DNA of 64,000 bases from JAZKFT01 sp039925965 (GCA_039925965.1 JBDSXW010000027.1:28675-92674), one strand, 5' to 3'; shown: positions 26,700 through 36,385, counted from the stretch's first letter. Notes: generated from the sequence alone by a model not told the origin. Numbers and translations are program-made.

Positions 26700-27828
26700 C
26701 TTCTGCGTTTTTTTTGATTAATAAAATTTGTTTTTCGTCCTGGGCATACTGCATCAATTGCACCATGCTATTCCACGTGGCATCCCACGAAACGGGGGCC
26801 AGGAACGCATCCACGCTGGACAGCCAGAGATTCTTATCCTTATAAGCCAGTTCTTCAGAGGCTTCATGCACTAGTTCAACTGCGTTAGCCACTATTCTCA
26901 CCAAACCGTTTTCTGCATAGGGTGCTACCACATCTCTTATCGCAGTAGCAATTACGGGCTTGCCTGCGGCCAGGTATTCCGGTGTTTTGGTAGGACTTAT
27001 AAATTGGGTGGATTCGTTTAATGCAAAAGGGATTAATGCAATATCCCATCCGCTAATGTATGCTGGCAATTCAGTATAAGTTTTAGAACCCAAATAGTGA
27101 ATGTTTGCTTTTTGAGGCAATGAAGCGGGGTCTATTTTTACTACTGGGCCGATAAGCACAAACTGCCAGTCAGGGCGTAAGTCAGCCGCATTTTTTATGA
27201 GGTCTATATCAAAGCGTTCGTCTATCACCCCAAAAAAGCCCAACCTCGGGTGGGGTATATTAAATTGATCTGTTGGCTGTGCAGCTGAATTTCTGGCTGC
27301 GCCAAAATGATCCTTATCTATACTACTTGGAAAGGGATAAATATTAGAGTGCAAATGCCTTTTTGCTTCGAATAAACTTTGGCCGCCTGTGAATACGATA
27401 TCTGCTTTTGCAAGTAATTGCTCCTCCATTTTTTTTAAAGAGGGCGATGCAAATTTAAAAGCGGCCAGTTCGTCCATACAGTCGTACACAACAAGCGCAG
27501 GGTGAAAGTTATGCGTGAAAGCCATCGCCATTGGGGTGTAATACCAAAATATGTAATTATGTATCTCCTGATCGTGAAAAAAATCATGAAGTATTTTCAT
27601 ACACCTTTCATCTTCCTCCTCTTTATTCCCTGGCAAGCCATTTAAATGCAGTTGAACAATGGTGACCGCTTCTGGAGTAGCGATGGTAGAATATCCGTCT
27701 TGCTGTTCGCTATAAAAACATTCTTCTACATAATAAGTAGTAAAAATTTTAGCAAACCTGCTCATCAGGTGTTGCGGTCTTTGATATACAAAATTCCACC
27801 TCAAATGAGAAAAAGTAATAAGATGCAT
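26626..27828 (-). CDS. GT-B fold glycosyltransferase
   Basis: 400 residues. N-terminus MHLITFSHLRWNFVYQRPQH is typical of a group of glycosyltransferases that often sit beside glf. The C-terminal GT-B half has FFGVIDERFDIDLI, FVLIGPVVKIDP, NIHYLGSKTYTELPAYI and SPTKTPEYLAAGKPVIAT, the nucleotide-sugar binding block of GT4-like enzymes. No membrane segment. It probably transfers galactofuranose or another hexose made in this operon; acceptor unknown. The last 74 bases overlap the start of glf. Confidence 0.85.
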   Translation of the reverse strand: MHLITFSHLRWNFVYQRPQHLMSRFAKIFTTYYVEECFYSEQQDGYSTIATPEAVTIVQLHLNGLPGNKEEEDERCMKILHDFFHDQEIHNYIFWYYTPMAMAFTHNFHPALVVYDCMDELAAFKFASPSLKKMEEQLLAKADIVFTGGQSLFEAKRHLHSNIYPFPSSIDKDHFGAARNSAAQPTDQFNIPHPRLGFFGVIDERFDIDLIKNAADLRPDWQFVLIGPVVKIDPASLPQKANIHYLGSKTYTELPAYISGWDIALIPFALNESTQFISPTKTPEYLAAGKPVIATAIRDVVAPYAENGLVRIVANAVELVHEASEELAYKDKNLWLSSVDAFLAPVSWDATWNSMVQLMQYAQDEKQILLIKKNAEDVRLFGSGSRTGRVRVSRKVGEQS

Positions 27829-27947
27829 TACATCAATTTTAAAAAAATACGACAGAACATAGGAATCCTGCCATTTAAAACGGGTTAAAACAATAGTAAA
27901 CCGGCCCTTGCAACAGCCATAAGAATATGGCAGGCCTTAAAATATTA

Positions 27948-28586
27948 TCAGGCTTCTCCTTCCCCGGCGGCCTTGTAGTTTACATGGTTTTCTGCGATGC
28001 GGGTAAGATTAACATCTGCATCTTTTTCTTCATCAATTGTAGCTTCTAAAAGTGTAACCACGGCCTCTAAACCGAGGGTGGTGGCCAATTGTGCCAACCC
28101 TCCATAGGTGGCGATTTCGTAGTGCTCTACTTTTTGAGCTGCCATAATCAGCCCTACGTCACGAGTTGCGGTTCCCTTTTGGGTTTCCTCAATAATGCCT
28201 TCCCCTTCTTTTAGAATCCCTTCGATAGCTTCACATTTTTTTGCCTGAACTTTTTTACCCAAAAGGCCAAAGACTTCTTCCAGGCGACTTATTTGGTTTT
28301 TAGTAACATCCAGGTGCTCCTGGAAAGCCGCTTTCAGTTCCGGAGAAGTTGCGGCCTTTATCATTTTAGGGAGCGCCTTGGTAATTTGTTTCTCTGCGTA
28401 ATAGATATCTTTAATCTCGCCGATAAAAAATTCCTGTAGCATAGAATCATTGGTTGATCTTGCTTTTGACGGTTGTTCCTCCTTTGCAGGAGCATCCATC
28501 GGACCTTTGTTCGCTGTTGCTTTTGCAGGCGCTTGCTTTTTTGAAGGAGTAGCCATAGGGCTTTGCTTCGTTGCTGTTTTTGCCAT
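27948..28586 (-). CDS. DUF892 (YciE/YciF-like) ferritin-like protein with basic tail
   Basis: 212 residues. Residues ~1-47 are a low-complexity Lys/Ala/Pro/Ser tail reminiscent of histone H1. The rest is a four-helix DUF892 domain: MLQEFFIGEIKDIYYAEKQI, FQEHLDVTKNQISRLEEVF, MAAQKVEHYEIATYGGL and LLEATIDEEKDADVNLT, with the Glu/His pattern of a ferritin-like di-metal site. YciF-type proteins are stress-induced; their chemistry is unclear. It follows katE by 82 bases on the same strand. The basic tail could bind DNA as in some Dps proteins, but that is inference. Confidence 0.85.
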   Translation of the reverse strand: MAKTATKQSPMATPSKKQAPAKATANKGPMDAPAKEEQPSKARSTNDSMLQEFFIGEIKDIYYAEKQITKALPKMIKAATSPELKAAFQEHLDVTKNQISRLEEVFGLLGKKVQAKKCEAIEGILKEGEGIIEETQKGTATRDVGLIMAAQKVEHYEIATYGGLAQLATTLGLEAVVTLLEATIDEEKDADVNLTRIAENHVNYKAAGEGEA

Positions 28587-28667
28587 GTTGATTGTTGTGT
28601 TAAATGGTTAAAAAAAAAGGATTATTGCCCTCCGTTCAGGAAAGCAAGGCGATGTGGAATCGTGTTA

Positions 28668-30839
28668 TCAGGCAGGTATTTTCCGGGCGTTTTCTCGGCT
28701 CCAAAATCTATGTTTGGCTATAGCGATGATAAAAAGATTTGCAAGATTTGCGGAGTCCTGGTCTATGACAATGCCCTCCATTAAAGCGCTGTCTGCATCG
28801 TTGGTCTCCGGAATTTTAGCACCGAAATAAGTAGCCTTAATTACCTGCATAGCACTGCTGTGTGCAGCTATGGCTTTACAATGACGAAAGGCCTCGTTTA
28901 AAAAGTGTATTGCATCAGCATCTGCTTCCAGCGTGGCAGCACATTCGATACCACCGGCAACATATACGGCATCGTACAATACGGAAGCTGTTGTAAAAAA
29001 AGCTTCCTTCACGGCTATTTCATTATCATTTGATCCTGATACCGTTCCTAACCTTGGCGCTATAATATTCGCTGTTGCTCCGGCCTTTTCCAATGCGTCT
29101 TTTACAATTTGCACAGTTGATTCATCAACTCCATCAGCAACCAGGATTGCTACTTTTCGGGTAGCAATAGAATCCTTTTTAGTATTGGCCATGCTCAGTG
29201 CGGCTGAAGTTGTTTCCACACCTTTTATTAGTACCGGCTGATAGGAACTGGGATCTGCGTCGGCAGGGATGCTTTGATTTAACAAGGCATCGTTCGCCTC
29301 GGGAACATGCATGCCCAGGTTGTATGCCACAGCGGCAGCAAGCCCTTTATCTATCTTGCTCAAAATAGTTAACATCCGTTGCCGGATCGCAGGCGTTTCG
29401 ACCTTGCCCAATTCAAAACTGAGGGCGCTTACGATATGGTTCTTTTCCGGCTCGCTTTGGCTATTGAAAAACATCGTGGCCTGGCTAAAATGATCCATGA
29501 AACTCTTGCTCCGCTCCCTGATTTTTTTGGAACCAATTCTTTCAGCAAATGTGGTAAATCCCCCATCTGCCATCTTAGCCTGGAATGGGCAGCCGCCGCC
29601 CAGTGTATTCGGCTCATAGCTAACCCTGCCTTTATTGATGGTTTGCCGCATATGACCGTCCCGCTGGTTATTGTGCACGTCATTTATCGGCCTGTTAATG
29701 GGAATCTCATGAAAATTGGGACTACCTAACCTGGAAAGTTGTGTATCAGTATAGGAGAACAGGCGGCCCTGTAATAATGGATCGTTTGTAAAATCGATAC
29801 CGGGTACCAGGTGCCCTGGATGAAAAGCCACCTGCTCTGTTTCGGCGAAAAAATTATCCGGGTTGCGATTCAGCGTCATTTTGCCGATTATGGTAACCGG
29901 TACCAGTTCTTCGGGAACTAATTTGGTAGGATCGAGGAGGTCGAAATCATACTTGTGTTCATCGGCTTCGGGTATCAGCTGTACGCCTAATTCCCATTCA
30001 GGATAGTTGCCCTGGTCAATCGCTTCCCAGAGGTCTCTTTTATGAAAATCGCTATCCTTTCCTGAAATTTTCTGTGCTTCATCCCAGGCTACGCTGTGCA
30101 TACCCAGCAACGGTTTCCAATGAAATTTCACGAAAGTGGATTGCCCCTCGTTGTTGATAAAGCGAAAGGTGTGAACGCCAAATCCTTCCATCATACGCAA
30201 GCTTCGCGGAATGGCCCGGTCGCTCATCACCCACATAATCATATGTGCCGATTCGGGCATCAGCGAAATAAAATCCCAGAAGGTATCGTGGGCAGATGCT
30301 GCCTGCGGTATTTCGTTATGGGGTTCTGCCTTTACAGCATGTATCAGGTCTGGAAATTTGATGGCATCCTGAATAAAAAATACCGGCATATTATTACCTA
30401 CCAAATCATAGTTTCCTTCCTCCGTGTAAAATTTTACAGAAAAGCCACGAACATCTCTTGCAAGGTCGGTGGAACCCCGCGAACCTGCGACCGTACTAAT
30501 TCGCACAAACACGGGTGTTTTAGTTCCCGGTGTTTGCAGAAAGCCCGCTTTCGTATAGGCACTCATGGATTTGGACAATTCAAATACGCCATGTGCACCA
30601 GAACCACGTGCGTGAACGATCCTCTCCGGAATACGTTCGTGATCAAAATGGGTTATTTTTTCACGTAAAATAAAATCTTCCAATAAAGTCGCACCTCGCT
30701 CCCCGGCCTTCAAAGAGTTCTGGTTGTCGTTGATCTTTAGTCCCTGGTTGGAGGTAAAAAATGAACCCTCAGCGTCGGAGGTGTTTTTTGAAAGATCGGC
30801 CGACTTACTGTCAGACATCGCATTCGTTTTTTTTTCCAT
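28668..30839 (-). CDS. katE: large-subunit catalase (HPII type)
   Basis: 723 residues, the large-subunit length. Catalytic His76 in RIVHARGSGAHG, the NNMPVFFIQDAIKFPDLIHA segment with the distal Asn, and heme-ligand Tyr in GRLFSYTDTQLSRLG. The last ~150 residues (RKVAILVADGVDESTVQIVK onward) form the flavodoxin/DJ-1-like domain that distinguishes HPII catalases. Degrades hydrogen peroxide in the cytoplasm. First gene of a minus-strand run with the DUF892 protein and then the Glf cluster. An inner Met (MSDSKSADL) could be an alternative start. Confidence 0.95.
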   Translation of the reverse strand: MEKKTNAMSDSKSADLSKNTSDAEGSFFTSNQGLKINDNQNSLKAGERGATLLEDFILREKITHFDHERIPERIVHARGSGAHGVFELSKSMSAYTKAGFLQTPGTKTPVFVRISTVAGSRGSTDLARDVRGFSVKFYTEEGNYDLVGNNMPVFFIQDAIKFPDLIHAVKAEPHNEIPQAASAHDTFWDFISLMPESAHMIMWVMSDRAIPRSLRMMEGFGVHTFRFINNEGQSTFVKFHWKPLLGMHSVAWDEAQKISGKDSDFHKRDLWEAIDQGNYPEWELGVQLIPEADEHKYDFDLLDPTKLVPEELVPVTIIGKMTLNRNPDNFFAETEQVAFHPGHLVPGIDFTNDPLLQGRLFSYTDTQLSRLGSPNFHEIPINRPINDVHNNQRDGHMRQTINKGRVSYEPNTLGGGCPFQAKMADGGFTTFAERIGSKKIRERSKSFMDHFSQATMFFNSQSEPEKNHIVSALSFELGKVETPAIRQRMLTILSKIDKGLAAAVAYNLGMHVPEANDALLNQSIPADADPSSYQPVLIKGVETTSAALSMANTKKDSIATRKVAILVADGVDESTVQIVKDALEKAGATANIIAPRLGTVSGSNDNEIAVKEAFFTTASVLYDAVYVAGGIECAATLEADADAIHFLNEAFRHCKAIAAHSSAMQVIKATYFGAKIPETNDADSALMEGIVIDQDSANLANLFIIAIAKHRFWSRENARKIPA

Positions 30840-31237
30840 TTTGTTCGGTAATTTGGAAGTTTGGTAAATTATTTTTTATCATAAACGAGCGTCCGGTATC
30901 AGTAATAAAAACTAGTGGTTGCAAGAATTCATGTATACCCGCCGTGCGACCAACTTAAAATAACATGCCAAATTATTTTACTTAATACCTTGTTGGTAAA
31001 ATCTATCAGAATAAGACTGAGAAACTTTTTATTGTGGCATAGACGTGTAGTAGCCGTAGATTTATTTTCCCAACATGCGAAAATTACGGCGCCGTTATAT
31101 ATTGGTCTTCAGCAGCTTATCCATGGGACCTGTGTTACCTTCAACCATTGAAAAAGGATAACGGTTTTAGGCCCTTAATTTCCGCAATAATAATAGTAGT
31201 AAGGTATTATGTACCGGGTATCATGGTTATGCGGCCA
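30840..31237. other. gene-free stretch between katE and DoxX-like gene
   Basis: AT-rich; should contain the katE promoter, but no good TTTG/TAnnTTTG pair was found in the minus direction. Short plus-strand frames here are not protein-like. No RNA gene recognised. Confidence 0.4.
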
Positions 31238-31612
31238 CTATTTCCTGTTTGAGTATGCCCACCATAAAAGTAAAGGCTGTATCAAAAGGAGGCGTAGCCA
31301 CATTACCCATAGCGGAAAACAAAAAGCAGGTTTTGGGAAACACCCACCCTGCTGGATCATATATATATGCGAAGGGATGAAAGCGATCATCATACTGATA
31401 ATGCCCCATGCTGCCCATTTGCGGGTGGCTTTAAAAATGAGGCCACAGGCAAAGAGGATCTCGGCAAATCCAGCCAGGCCGTTAATTATTTCAGGCCAGC
31501 TAAAATAAGGCGGGATCAGTGGGTAGTAGGCAGCGGGGTTACGAAAATGATTGATCCCTGCTGCAAAATAGAACAGGGTCATGATGATAAGGCTGATACG
31601 TTTTAGCGCCAT
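31238..31612 (-). CDS. DoxX-like small membrane protein
   Basis: 124 residues with about four membrane helices. Starts MALKRISLIIMTLFYFAAGINHF, then PLIPPYFSWPEIINGLAGFAE-type and FACGLIFKATRKWAAWGI segments; the AGINHFRNP and PPYF pattern matches the short DoxX-like family. Function in this family is poorly defined; links to respiratory or thiol chemistry have been proposed. Divergent from the aminotransferase gene with 88 bases between. Confidence 0.78.
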   Translation of the reverse strand: MALKRISLIIMTLFYFAAGINHFRNPAAYYPLIPPYFSWPEIINGLAGFAEILFACGLIFKATRKWAAWGIISMMIAFIPSHIYMIQQGGCFPKPAFCFPLWVMWLRLLLIQPLLLWWAYSNRK

Positions 31613-31700
31613 GCGTTTGGGAATGCGTGTTTTTGTAAGTCAACAACAGCTTATCTGGGCGATTGTTTTATTTTCGGGCAACACATTTTAAATCTTTCAT

Positions 31701-32855
31701 TTGTCAACACCCGATATTCATAGCAAGCTGCCCAATGTAGGCACCACCATATTCACAGTAATGAGTGCCCTCGCCACGGAGCACAACGCGGTTAATCTGG
31801 GCCAGGGGTTTCCCGATTTTAATATGAACGAAGGCCTGGCAGAACTGGTTACAAAGGCCATGAGAGACGGCTATAACCAATACGTGCCGATGGCAGGATT
31901 TATGCCGCTGAGAGAAGCCATTGCGGCCAAAGTGAAACGCCTGTATGGAACTACCATTGATGCAGGCGACGAAGTTACAATTTCACCAGGCGGCACCTAT
32001 GCGATCTATTCCGCTATCACTTCGGTAATCAGGCCTGGAGATGAGGTGATTGTGTTTGAGCCGGCTTACGATAGCTATCGCCCCAATATTGAAATCAACG
32101 GTGGCGTACCGGTGGTCGTTAAGTTGATCCACCCAGCGTATAGCATCGACTGGAACCAGGTGCGGACGAAGATTACTGCCAAAACCAGGATGATCATGAT
32201 CAACAGCCCGCACAACCCTACCGGCAGCGTGCTGGGTGAAACAGATATCGAAGCACTGAGATCGATCGTGCAGGACACCAATATTATCATTCTGAGCGAC
32301 GAGGTATACGAGCATTTGGTCTTTGGCGGCAAAAAACACCTGAGCATGCTGAAATATCCTGACTTACTGAAACGCAGTTTTGTGTGTTTTTCCTTTGGCA
32401 AAACCTATCATTGCACGGGCTGGAAACTGGGCTATTGCATTGCGCCGCCTGCCTTCACTAGCGAGTTAAGGAAAGTGCACCAATTCAATTGTTTCAGCTG
32501 CCATACGCCATCGCAGGTAGCGTTTGCTTCGTTTCTGCAACTGGAAGAGAACTATCTTTCGGTAGGTTCCTTTCTGGAAGTGAAAAAAGAATATTTTGAA
32601 CAACTGATGGCTGCTACCAAACTGAAGCCTTTGCCCACCTACGGTAGCTATTTTCAGTTGTACAGTTATGACGGTTTATCCGGGGAAAGCGAAAGCCAGT
32701 TTGCGATTCGGCTCGTAAAAGAATATGGCGTAGCTACGATCCCCACCTCGGCTTTTTACAGCGACCGAACGGAGAATAAAGTATTACGTTTTTGTTTTGC
32801 CAAGAAGAAAGACACTTTGGAACGGGCGGTAGAAAGATTGAAGGAATTGGAGTAA
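31701..32855 (+). CDS. PLP-dependent aminotransferase (methionine/kynurenine type)
   Basis: 384 residues, fold-type I class I aminotransferase. The PLP Lys is in SFGKTYHCTGWKLGYC; NSPHNPTGS, the Asp in SDEVYEH and the C-terminal LRFCFAKK with the substrate-binding Arg are all present. Closest by eye to the YbdL/methionine aminotransferase group. The frame begins with TTG at 31701; the conserved KLPNVGTTIFTVMSALA stretch starts only eight codons later and no upstream in-frame ATG exists, so TTG is probably the real start. A TATTTTCG box at 31669-31676 may be its -7 element. Confidence 0.88.
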   Translation: MSTPDIHSKLPNVGTTIFTVMSALATEHNAVNLGQGFPDFNMNEGLAELVTKAMRDGYNQYVPMAGFMPLREAIAAKVKRLYGTTIDAGDEVTISPGGTYAIYSAITSVIRPGDEVIVFEPAYDSYRPNIEINGGVPVVVKLIHPAYSIDWNQVRTKITAKTRMIMINSPHNPTGSVLGETDIEALRSIVQDTNIIILSDEVYEHLVFGGKKHLSMLKYPDLLKRSFVCFSFGKTYHCTGWKLGYCIAPPAFTSELRKVHQFNCFSCHTPSQVAFASFLQLEENYLSVGSFLEVKKEYFEQLMAATKLKPLPTYGSYFQLYSYDGLSGESESQFAIRLVKEYGVATIPTSAFYSDRTENKVLRFCFAKKKDTLERAVERLKELE

Positions 32856-32928
32856 TTTGAGAAAAAATAGAGATGCTTCATTCAAAAGAAATTTGCAGGG
32901 CTACAAGGATCAGATGCATGAAAATTAA

Positions 32929-33086
32929 AAGGGAAGCGTATTGGCGTTTTTGAAAAGTGTTGTGACATCAACGGATAGAATTACTTCTGACCGATACAAC
33001 AGAGAAATAGCTGAAGCTGAATCCAGGATAGACCAAGTGCACTTACTACTCAGGAACAACCCGAAGAAGAAACAATAAACTGGTAG
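32929..33086 (+). pseudogene. degenerate antitoxin-like remnant
   Basis: An open stretch reads FLKSVVTSTDRITSDRYN, then REIAEAESRID, a pattern found in small antitoxins of type II systems. At about 33031-33036 the frame breaks; another frame continues as ALTTQEQPEEETINW before a TAG at 33084. There is no start codon at the upstream end (TAA at 32926) and no toxin gene follows. It looks like a decayed antitoxin; the family call is tentative. Confidence 0.35.
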
Positions 33087-33100
33087 AACGCTACAAACGT

Positions 33101-34051
33101 ATGTCAACTCCATTTATCTCCATCTGCATACCCACCTATAAGCGTGCCAATCTATTTGCGAAGCTGCTGGACTCGATCGTTATTCAGTCGTTCAGGGACT
33201 TTGAAATTATCGTTACTGACAACAGCGACGATGATGCCGTTCAGCTGGTGGCGGAAAGCTACCAGGCGCAATTGCCGCTGCAGTATGTCCGTAATAATCC
33301 GTCGGTTTCACCTGCCCAAAACTGTAATAAAGTGATGGGCCTTGCCAAAGCACCGTGGATTAAACTGATGCATGATGATGATTGGTTTGCAACGGGTGAT
33401 GCCCTGCAATTATTTGCCGATGCTGCAAAAAACAGCGGTAAGCATTTTATTTTTTGCGCCAGTAACCATGTGTATTTAGACACCAATAAATCGGAGCCGG
33501 AAATGCTGGAAGGCAAACGCCAACGGATGTTTACCGATTCGCACTATGCACTTTTTTACCTGAACCTGGTTGGCCACCCCAGCGTGGTGATGCACAAAAA
33601 AGATCAGGCTATTCAATACGACGAACAATTTAACTGGGTACAGGATATCGACTTTTACCTCCGTTTCCATGCAGTCCATGGTGCATTTGAATATTTACCG
33701 CAGGCGCTGGTAAATATTGGCAAAGGCGCCACGCAGGAGTCAAACAAATATTATAAAAATCCGCTGGTCGAACTGCCCGAGTATTTCAGGTTGCTGGAGA
33801 AATATCCCAATGAACTGCCGCTGAAAAACCAATACGTTTTTCACCTGGTTTGGAACATGATGAGGCGGTATAAAATTAAAAACATTGAAGGCATAAGGAC
33901 CCTCGGTTTTACAGGCGCTATTCCAGCTGGCACAGAAGCGATTATTTCGTACCAGAAAAAAATACCCCGTATCATACTCAAACAAACGCCCTGGGGCCAT
34001 GGCTTTATGAGCCGGCTATTCAGGAGACTTAGTACCGGTTATAGTGGATAA
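33101..34051 (+). CDS. GT2-family glycosyltransferase
   Basis: 316 residues. GT-A fold start MSTPFISICIPTYKRANLF, then FEIIVTDNSDDD, APWIKLMHDDDWF (the DxD-like metal site) and QYDEQFNWVQDIDFYLRF, all typical of family 2. No membrane segment. Probably transfers a sugar in surface glycan or O-antigen assembly; donor and acceptor unknown. It stands alone between the aminotransferase and the LpxH-like gene. Confidence 0.9.
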   Translation: MSTPFISICIPTYKRANLFAKLLDSIVIQSFRDFEIIVTDNSDDDAVQLVAESYQAQLPLQYVRNNPSVSPAQNCNKVMGLAKAPWIKLMHDDDWFATGDALQLFADAAKNSGKHFIFCASNHVYLDTNKSEPEMLEGKRQRMFTDSHYALFYLNLVGHPSVVMHKKDQAIQYDEQFNWVQDIDFYLRFHAVHGAFEYLPQALVNIGKGATQESNKYYKNPLVELPEYFRLLEKYPNELPLKNQYVFHLVWNMMRRYKIKNIEGIRTLGFTGAIPAGTEAIISYQKKIPRIILKQTPWGHGFMSRLFRRLSTGYSG

Positions 34052-34272
34052 GACGCAAATCCGTGAATTGGTCATTCGGTCAATGGGTCAGTAAGTCAAT
34101 GATCCAATAACCACATGACAACTGAGTGCAGTCCGAAACCAATCCAGGGTATGCCTTGCGAAGTATAAGCCCGGCGACTTTACAATTTCTTCATGATTTG
34201 TTCATTTAATATTCACCTGCGGCTAACATTATGGTAATGCAATGATTTGAGATTTGCAAAACCACAATTCTA

Positions 34273-35109
34273 ATGGAACGCCGTCCGGTAGAAGTAGTAG
34301 TGATCAGCGATTTGCATCTCGGCACGTATGGTTGTCATGCAAAAGAAATACTCAATTACTTACAAAGTATCCAGCCCGGGCTCCTGGTGCTTAATGGCGA
34401 TATCATTGACATTTGGAATTTTTCCAAACGGTATTTTCCGGCCAGCCATATGCAGGTGATAAAAGAGATCATGAATTTTATCAGTAACGGCACCAGGGTT
34501 ATATACATTACCGGTAATCATGATGAGTTATTGCGCAGGTATAGCGATATGCAAATGGGCAATTTTCAACTGGTAGATAAAATGGTGATGGAGATCAATG
34601 GCAAAATGTGCTGGCTTTTCCACAGGGATGTATTTGATGCCACAACAAAGGGCAGCGCAAAAATACTGGCTAAACTGGGCGGTAAGGGCTACGACCTGCT
34701 GATACTGATCAACCGTTTTGTTAACTGGTGGCTGCACCTCTTTGGGCGGGAGAAAATGAGTCTCTCCAAAAAGGTAAAGGACGGGGTAAAGAAGGCTGTT
34801 TCCTGGATCGGCAATTTTGAGCAGACTGCTGCCGAACTAGCCATTGAAAAGAATTACGATTATGTTATCTGTGGTCATATCCACCAACCCCAGAAGCGAA
34901 TAGTGGAAACTGCCAAAGGCAATGTAACCTACCTCAACAGCGGCGACTGGATCGAGAACCTTACCGCGCTGGAATATCACCAGAGCGACTGGCATATCTA
35001 CACCTACGATGCAAATGCATTCGAAAAAAATAAGATTTCTAAAGATAAGCAGGAATTAAATGTGATGACCAATGAAGTGATGTTGTATATCAGTTCGCTG
35101 GCAGGGTGA
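34273..35109 (+). CDS. metallophosphatase, UDP-2,3-diacylglucosamine diphosphatase-like
   Basis: 278 residues. Metal-binding motifs of the calcineurin-like superfamily in order: ISDLHLG, LNGDIID, ITGNHDE, WLFHRDVFD, ICGHIHQP. The arrangement and the central helical insert (LILINRFVNWWLHLFG) match the LpxH-type group, which removes UMP from UDP-diacylglucosamine in lipid A synthesis; many Bacteroidota carry several paralogues, so the exact substrate is not certain. The next gene, a glycosyltransferase, follows 218 bases downstream, a pairing seen in related genomes. Confidence 0.85.
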   Translation: MERRPVEVVVISDLHLGTYGCHAKEILNYLQSIQPGLLVLNGDIIDIWNFSKRYFPASHMQVIKEIMNFISNGTRVIYITGNHDELLRRYSDMQMGNFQLVDKMVMEINGKMCWLFHRDVFDATTKGSAKILAKLGGKGYDLLILINRFVNWWLHLFGREKMSLSKKVKDGVKKAVSWIGNFEQTAAELAIEKNYDYVICGHIHQPQKRIVETAKGNVTYLNSGDWIENLTALEYHQSDWHIYTYDANAFEKNKISKDKQELNVMTNEVMLYISSLAG

Positions 35110-35327
35110 ATTTGATGGATAATGGGGTAATGGATAATGTGCAAGGGAAGGTTTTTGTTTTTTATTTTGATACTTAAGAGCAGGTACCCGCTGTTACACA
35201 GGGGCATCCCTTTAGGGGACCGGGGGCAGAAAGGGAATGGCATCGGTTGGCAAGAATATCACGAGGAACTTGACTATTACACTCCTTGCGAGTTTCATTT
35301 TTTCAGCTTTCAAAAAGTAAATCATTC

Positions 35328-36380
35328 ATGACAAAAATTCTTTATGCAATACAGGCTACTGGCAACGGACATATCAGCAGGGCTACGCAGCTGATGCCGT
35401 ACCTGAAACAATTTGGCGAGGTAGACGCTTTTGTTAGTGGCGCCAATGCTACACTAGATCCGCCGTTTCCCGTGAAGTACCGTAGTAAAGGGATGAGCTT
35501 ATTTTATGGCAAATGCGGTGGCCTCGATTATTGGTCATTGGCTAAAAATAGCAACCTCTTCCGAATTTACAAGGAAGCCCGGGACCTGCCTGTGGAGAAG
35601 TATGATATAGTGATCAACGACTTTGAACATATCACGGCGCTGGCCTGCAAAAAGAAGAAAGTGCCATCTGTCCAGTTTGGACACCAGGCCAGTTTTATGT
35701 CGGAGGCCACGCCGCGGCCGGAGCAAAACAGCCGGTTGGGTGAAATGATATTGAAGCAGTATGCAAGGGCTACCAACTATATTGGGCTGCACTTTCAACC
35801 CTATGATAGCTTCATTTTTCCGCCGGTGGTGAAAGACGTTTTTCTTACCAGCACACCCACCAATGAAGGGCATATCACCGTGTACCTGCCGGCCTTTCAG
35901 CAGGATTGTTTGCTGGGGTATTTACACGCGGTACCGGATGCGCATTTTCATTTCTTTTTGCCAACTGTTAAGGAAGTATATCGTCAAGCTAACATTACTT
36001 ACATGCCTGTGAATAATCATTTGTTTAACCAAAGCTTATTAAGCTGCCACGGCATTATTACGGGTGGTGGTTTTGAAACACCTGCGGAGGCACTACACCT
36101 TGGCAAGCAACTGATGAGCATCCCCATTAAAGGGCAGTATGAGCAGCAATGCAATGCAGCGGCGCTTAAACAAATGGGCGTATTGGTATTGGATGATGTG
36201 AAAGAAGACTTTGCCATACAGATTAGTCGCTGGCTGGATATGAAGCATACCCCGATCGTTCAGGAAGCCAACGACATAAAAACAACCCTGCAATTTCTAT
36301 TTGAGACGTACCCATCTAAAGCCGAAACCAGGAGGCTGGAAAAGGATCGGTTCGCCGTGCCCGAACGAACATTTATTTAA
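35328..36380 (+). CDS. GT-B fold glycosyltransferase family protein
   Basis: 350 residues from ATG 35328; 14 upstream codons (from 35286) are not conserved-looking. N-terminus MTKILYAIQATGNGHISRA is a typical GT28/MGT-like start; GIITGGGFETPAEALHLGKQ near residue 240 is the acceptor/donor loop of this group. Many proteins of this type are annotated only as glycosyltransferase or teichoic acid transferase-like. It ends six bases before the convergent S41 peptidase stop. Preceded by a palindromic stretch (CCCTTTAGGGG, 35208-35218). Confidence 0.8.
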   Translation: MTKILYAIQATGNGHISRATQLMPYLKQFGEVDAFVSGANATLDPPFPVKYRSKGMSLFYGKCGGLDYWSLAKNSNLFRIYKEARDLPVEKYDIVINDFEHITALACKKKKVPSVQFGHQASFMSEATPRPEQNSRLGEMILKQYARATNYIGLHFQPYDSFIFPPVVKDVFLTSTPTNEGHITVYLPAFQQDCLLGYLHAVPDAHFHFFLPTVKEVYRQANITYMPVNNHLFNQSLLSCHGIITGGGFETPAEALHLGKQLMSIPIKGQYEQQCNAAALKQMGVLVLDDVKEDFAIQISRWLDMKHTPIVQEANDIKTTLQFLFETYPSKAETRRLEKDRFAVPERTFI

Positions 36381-36385
36381 GCGGA

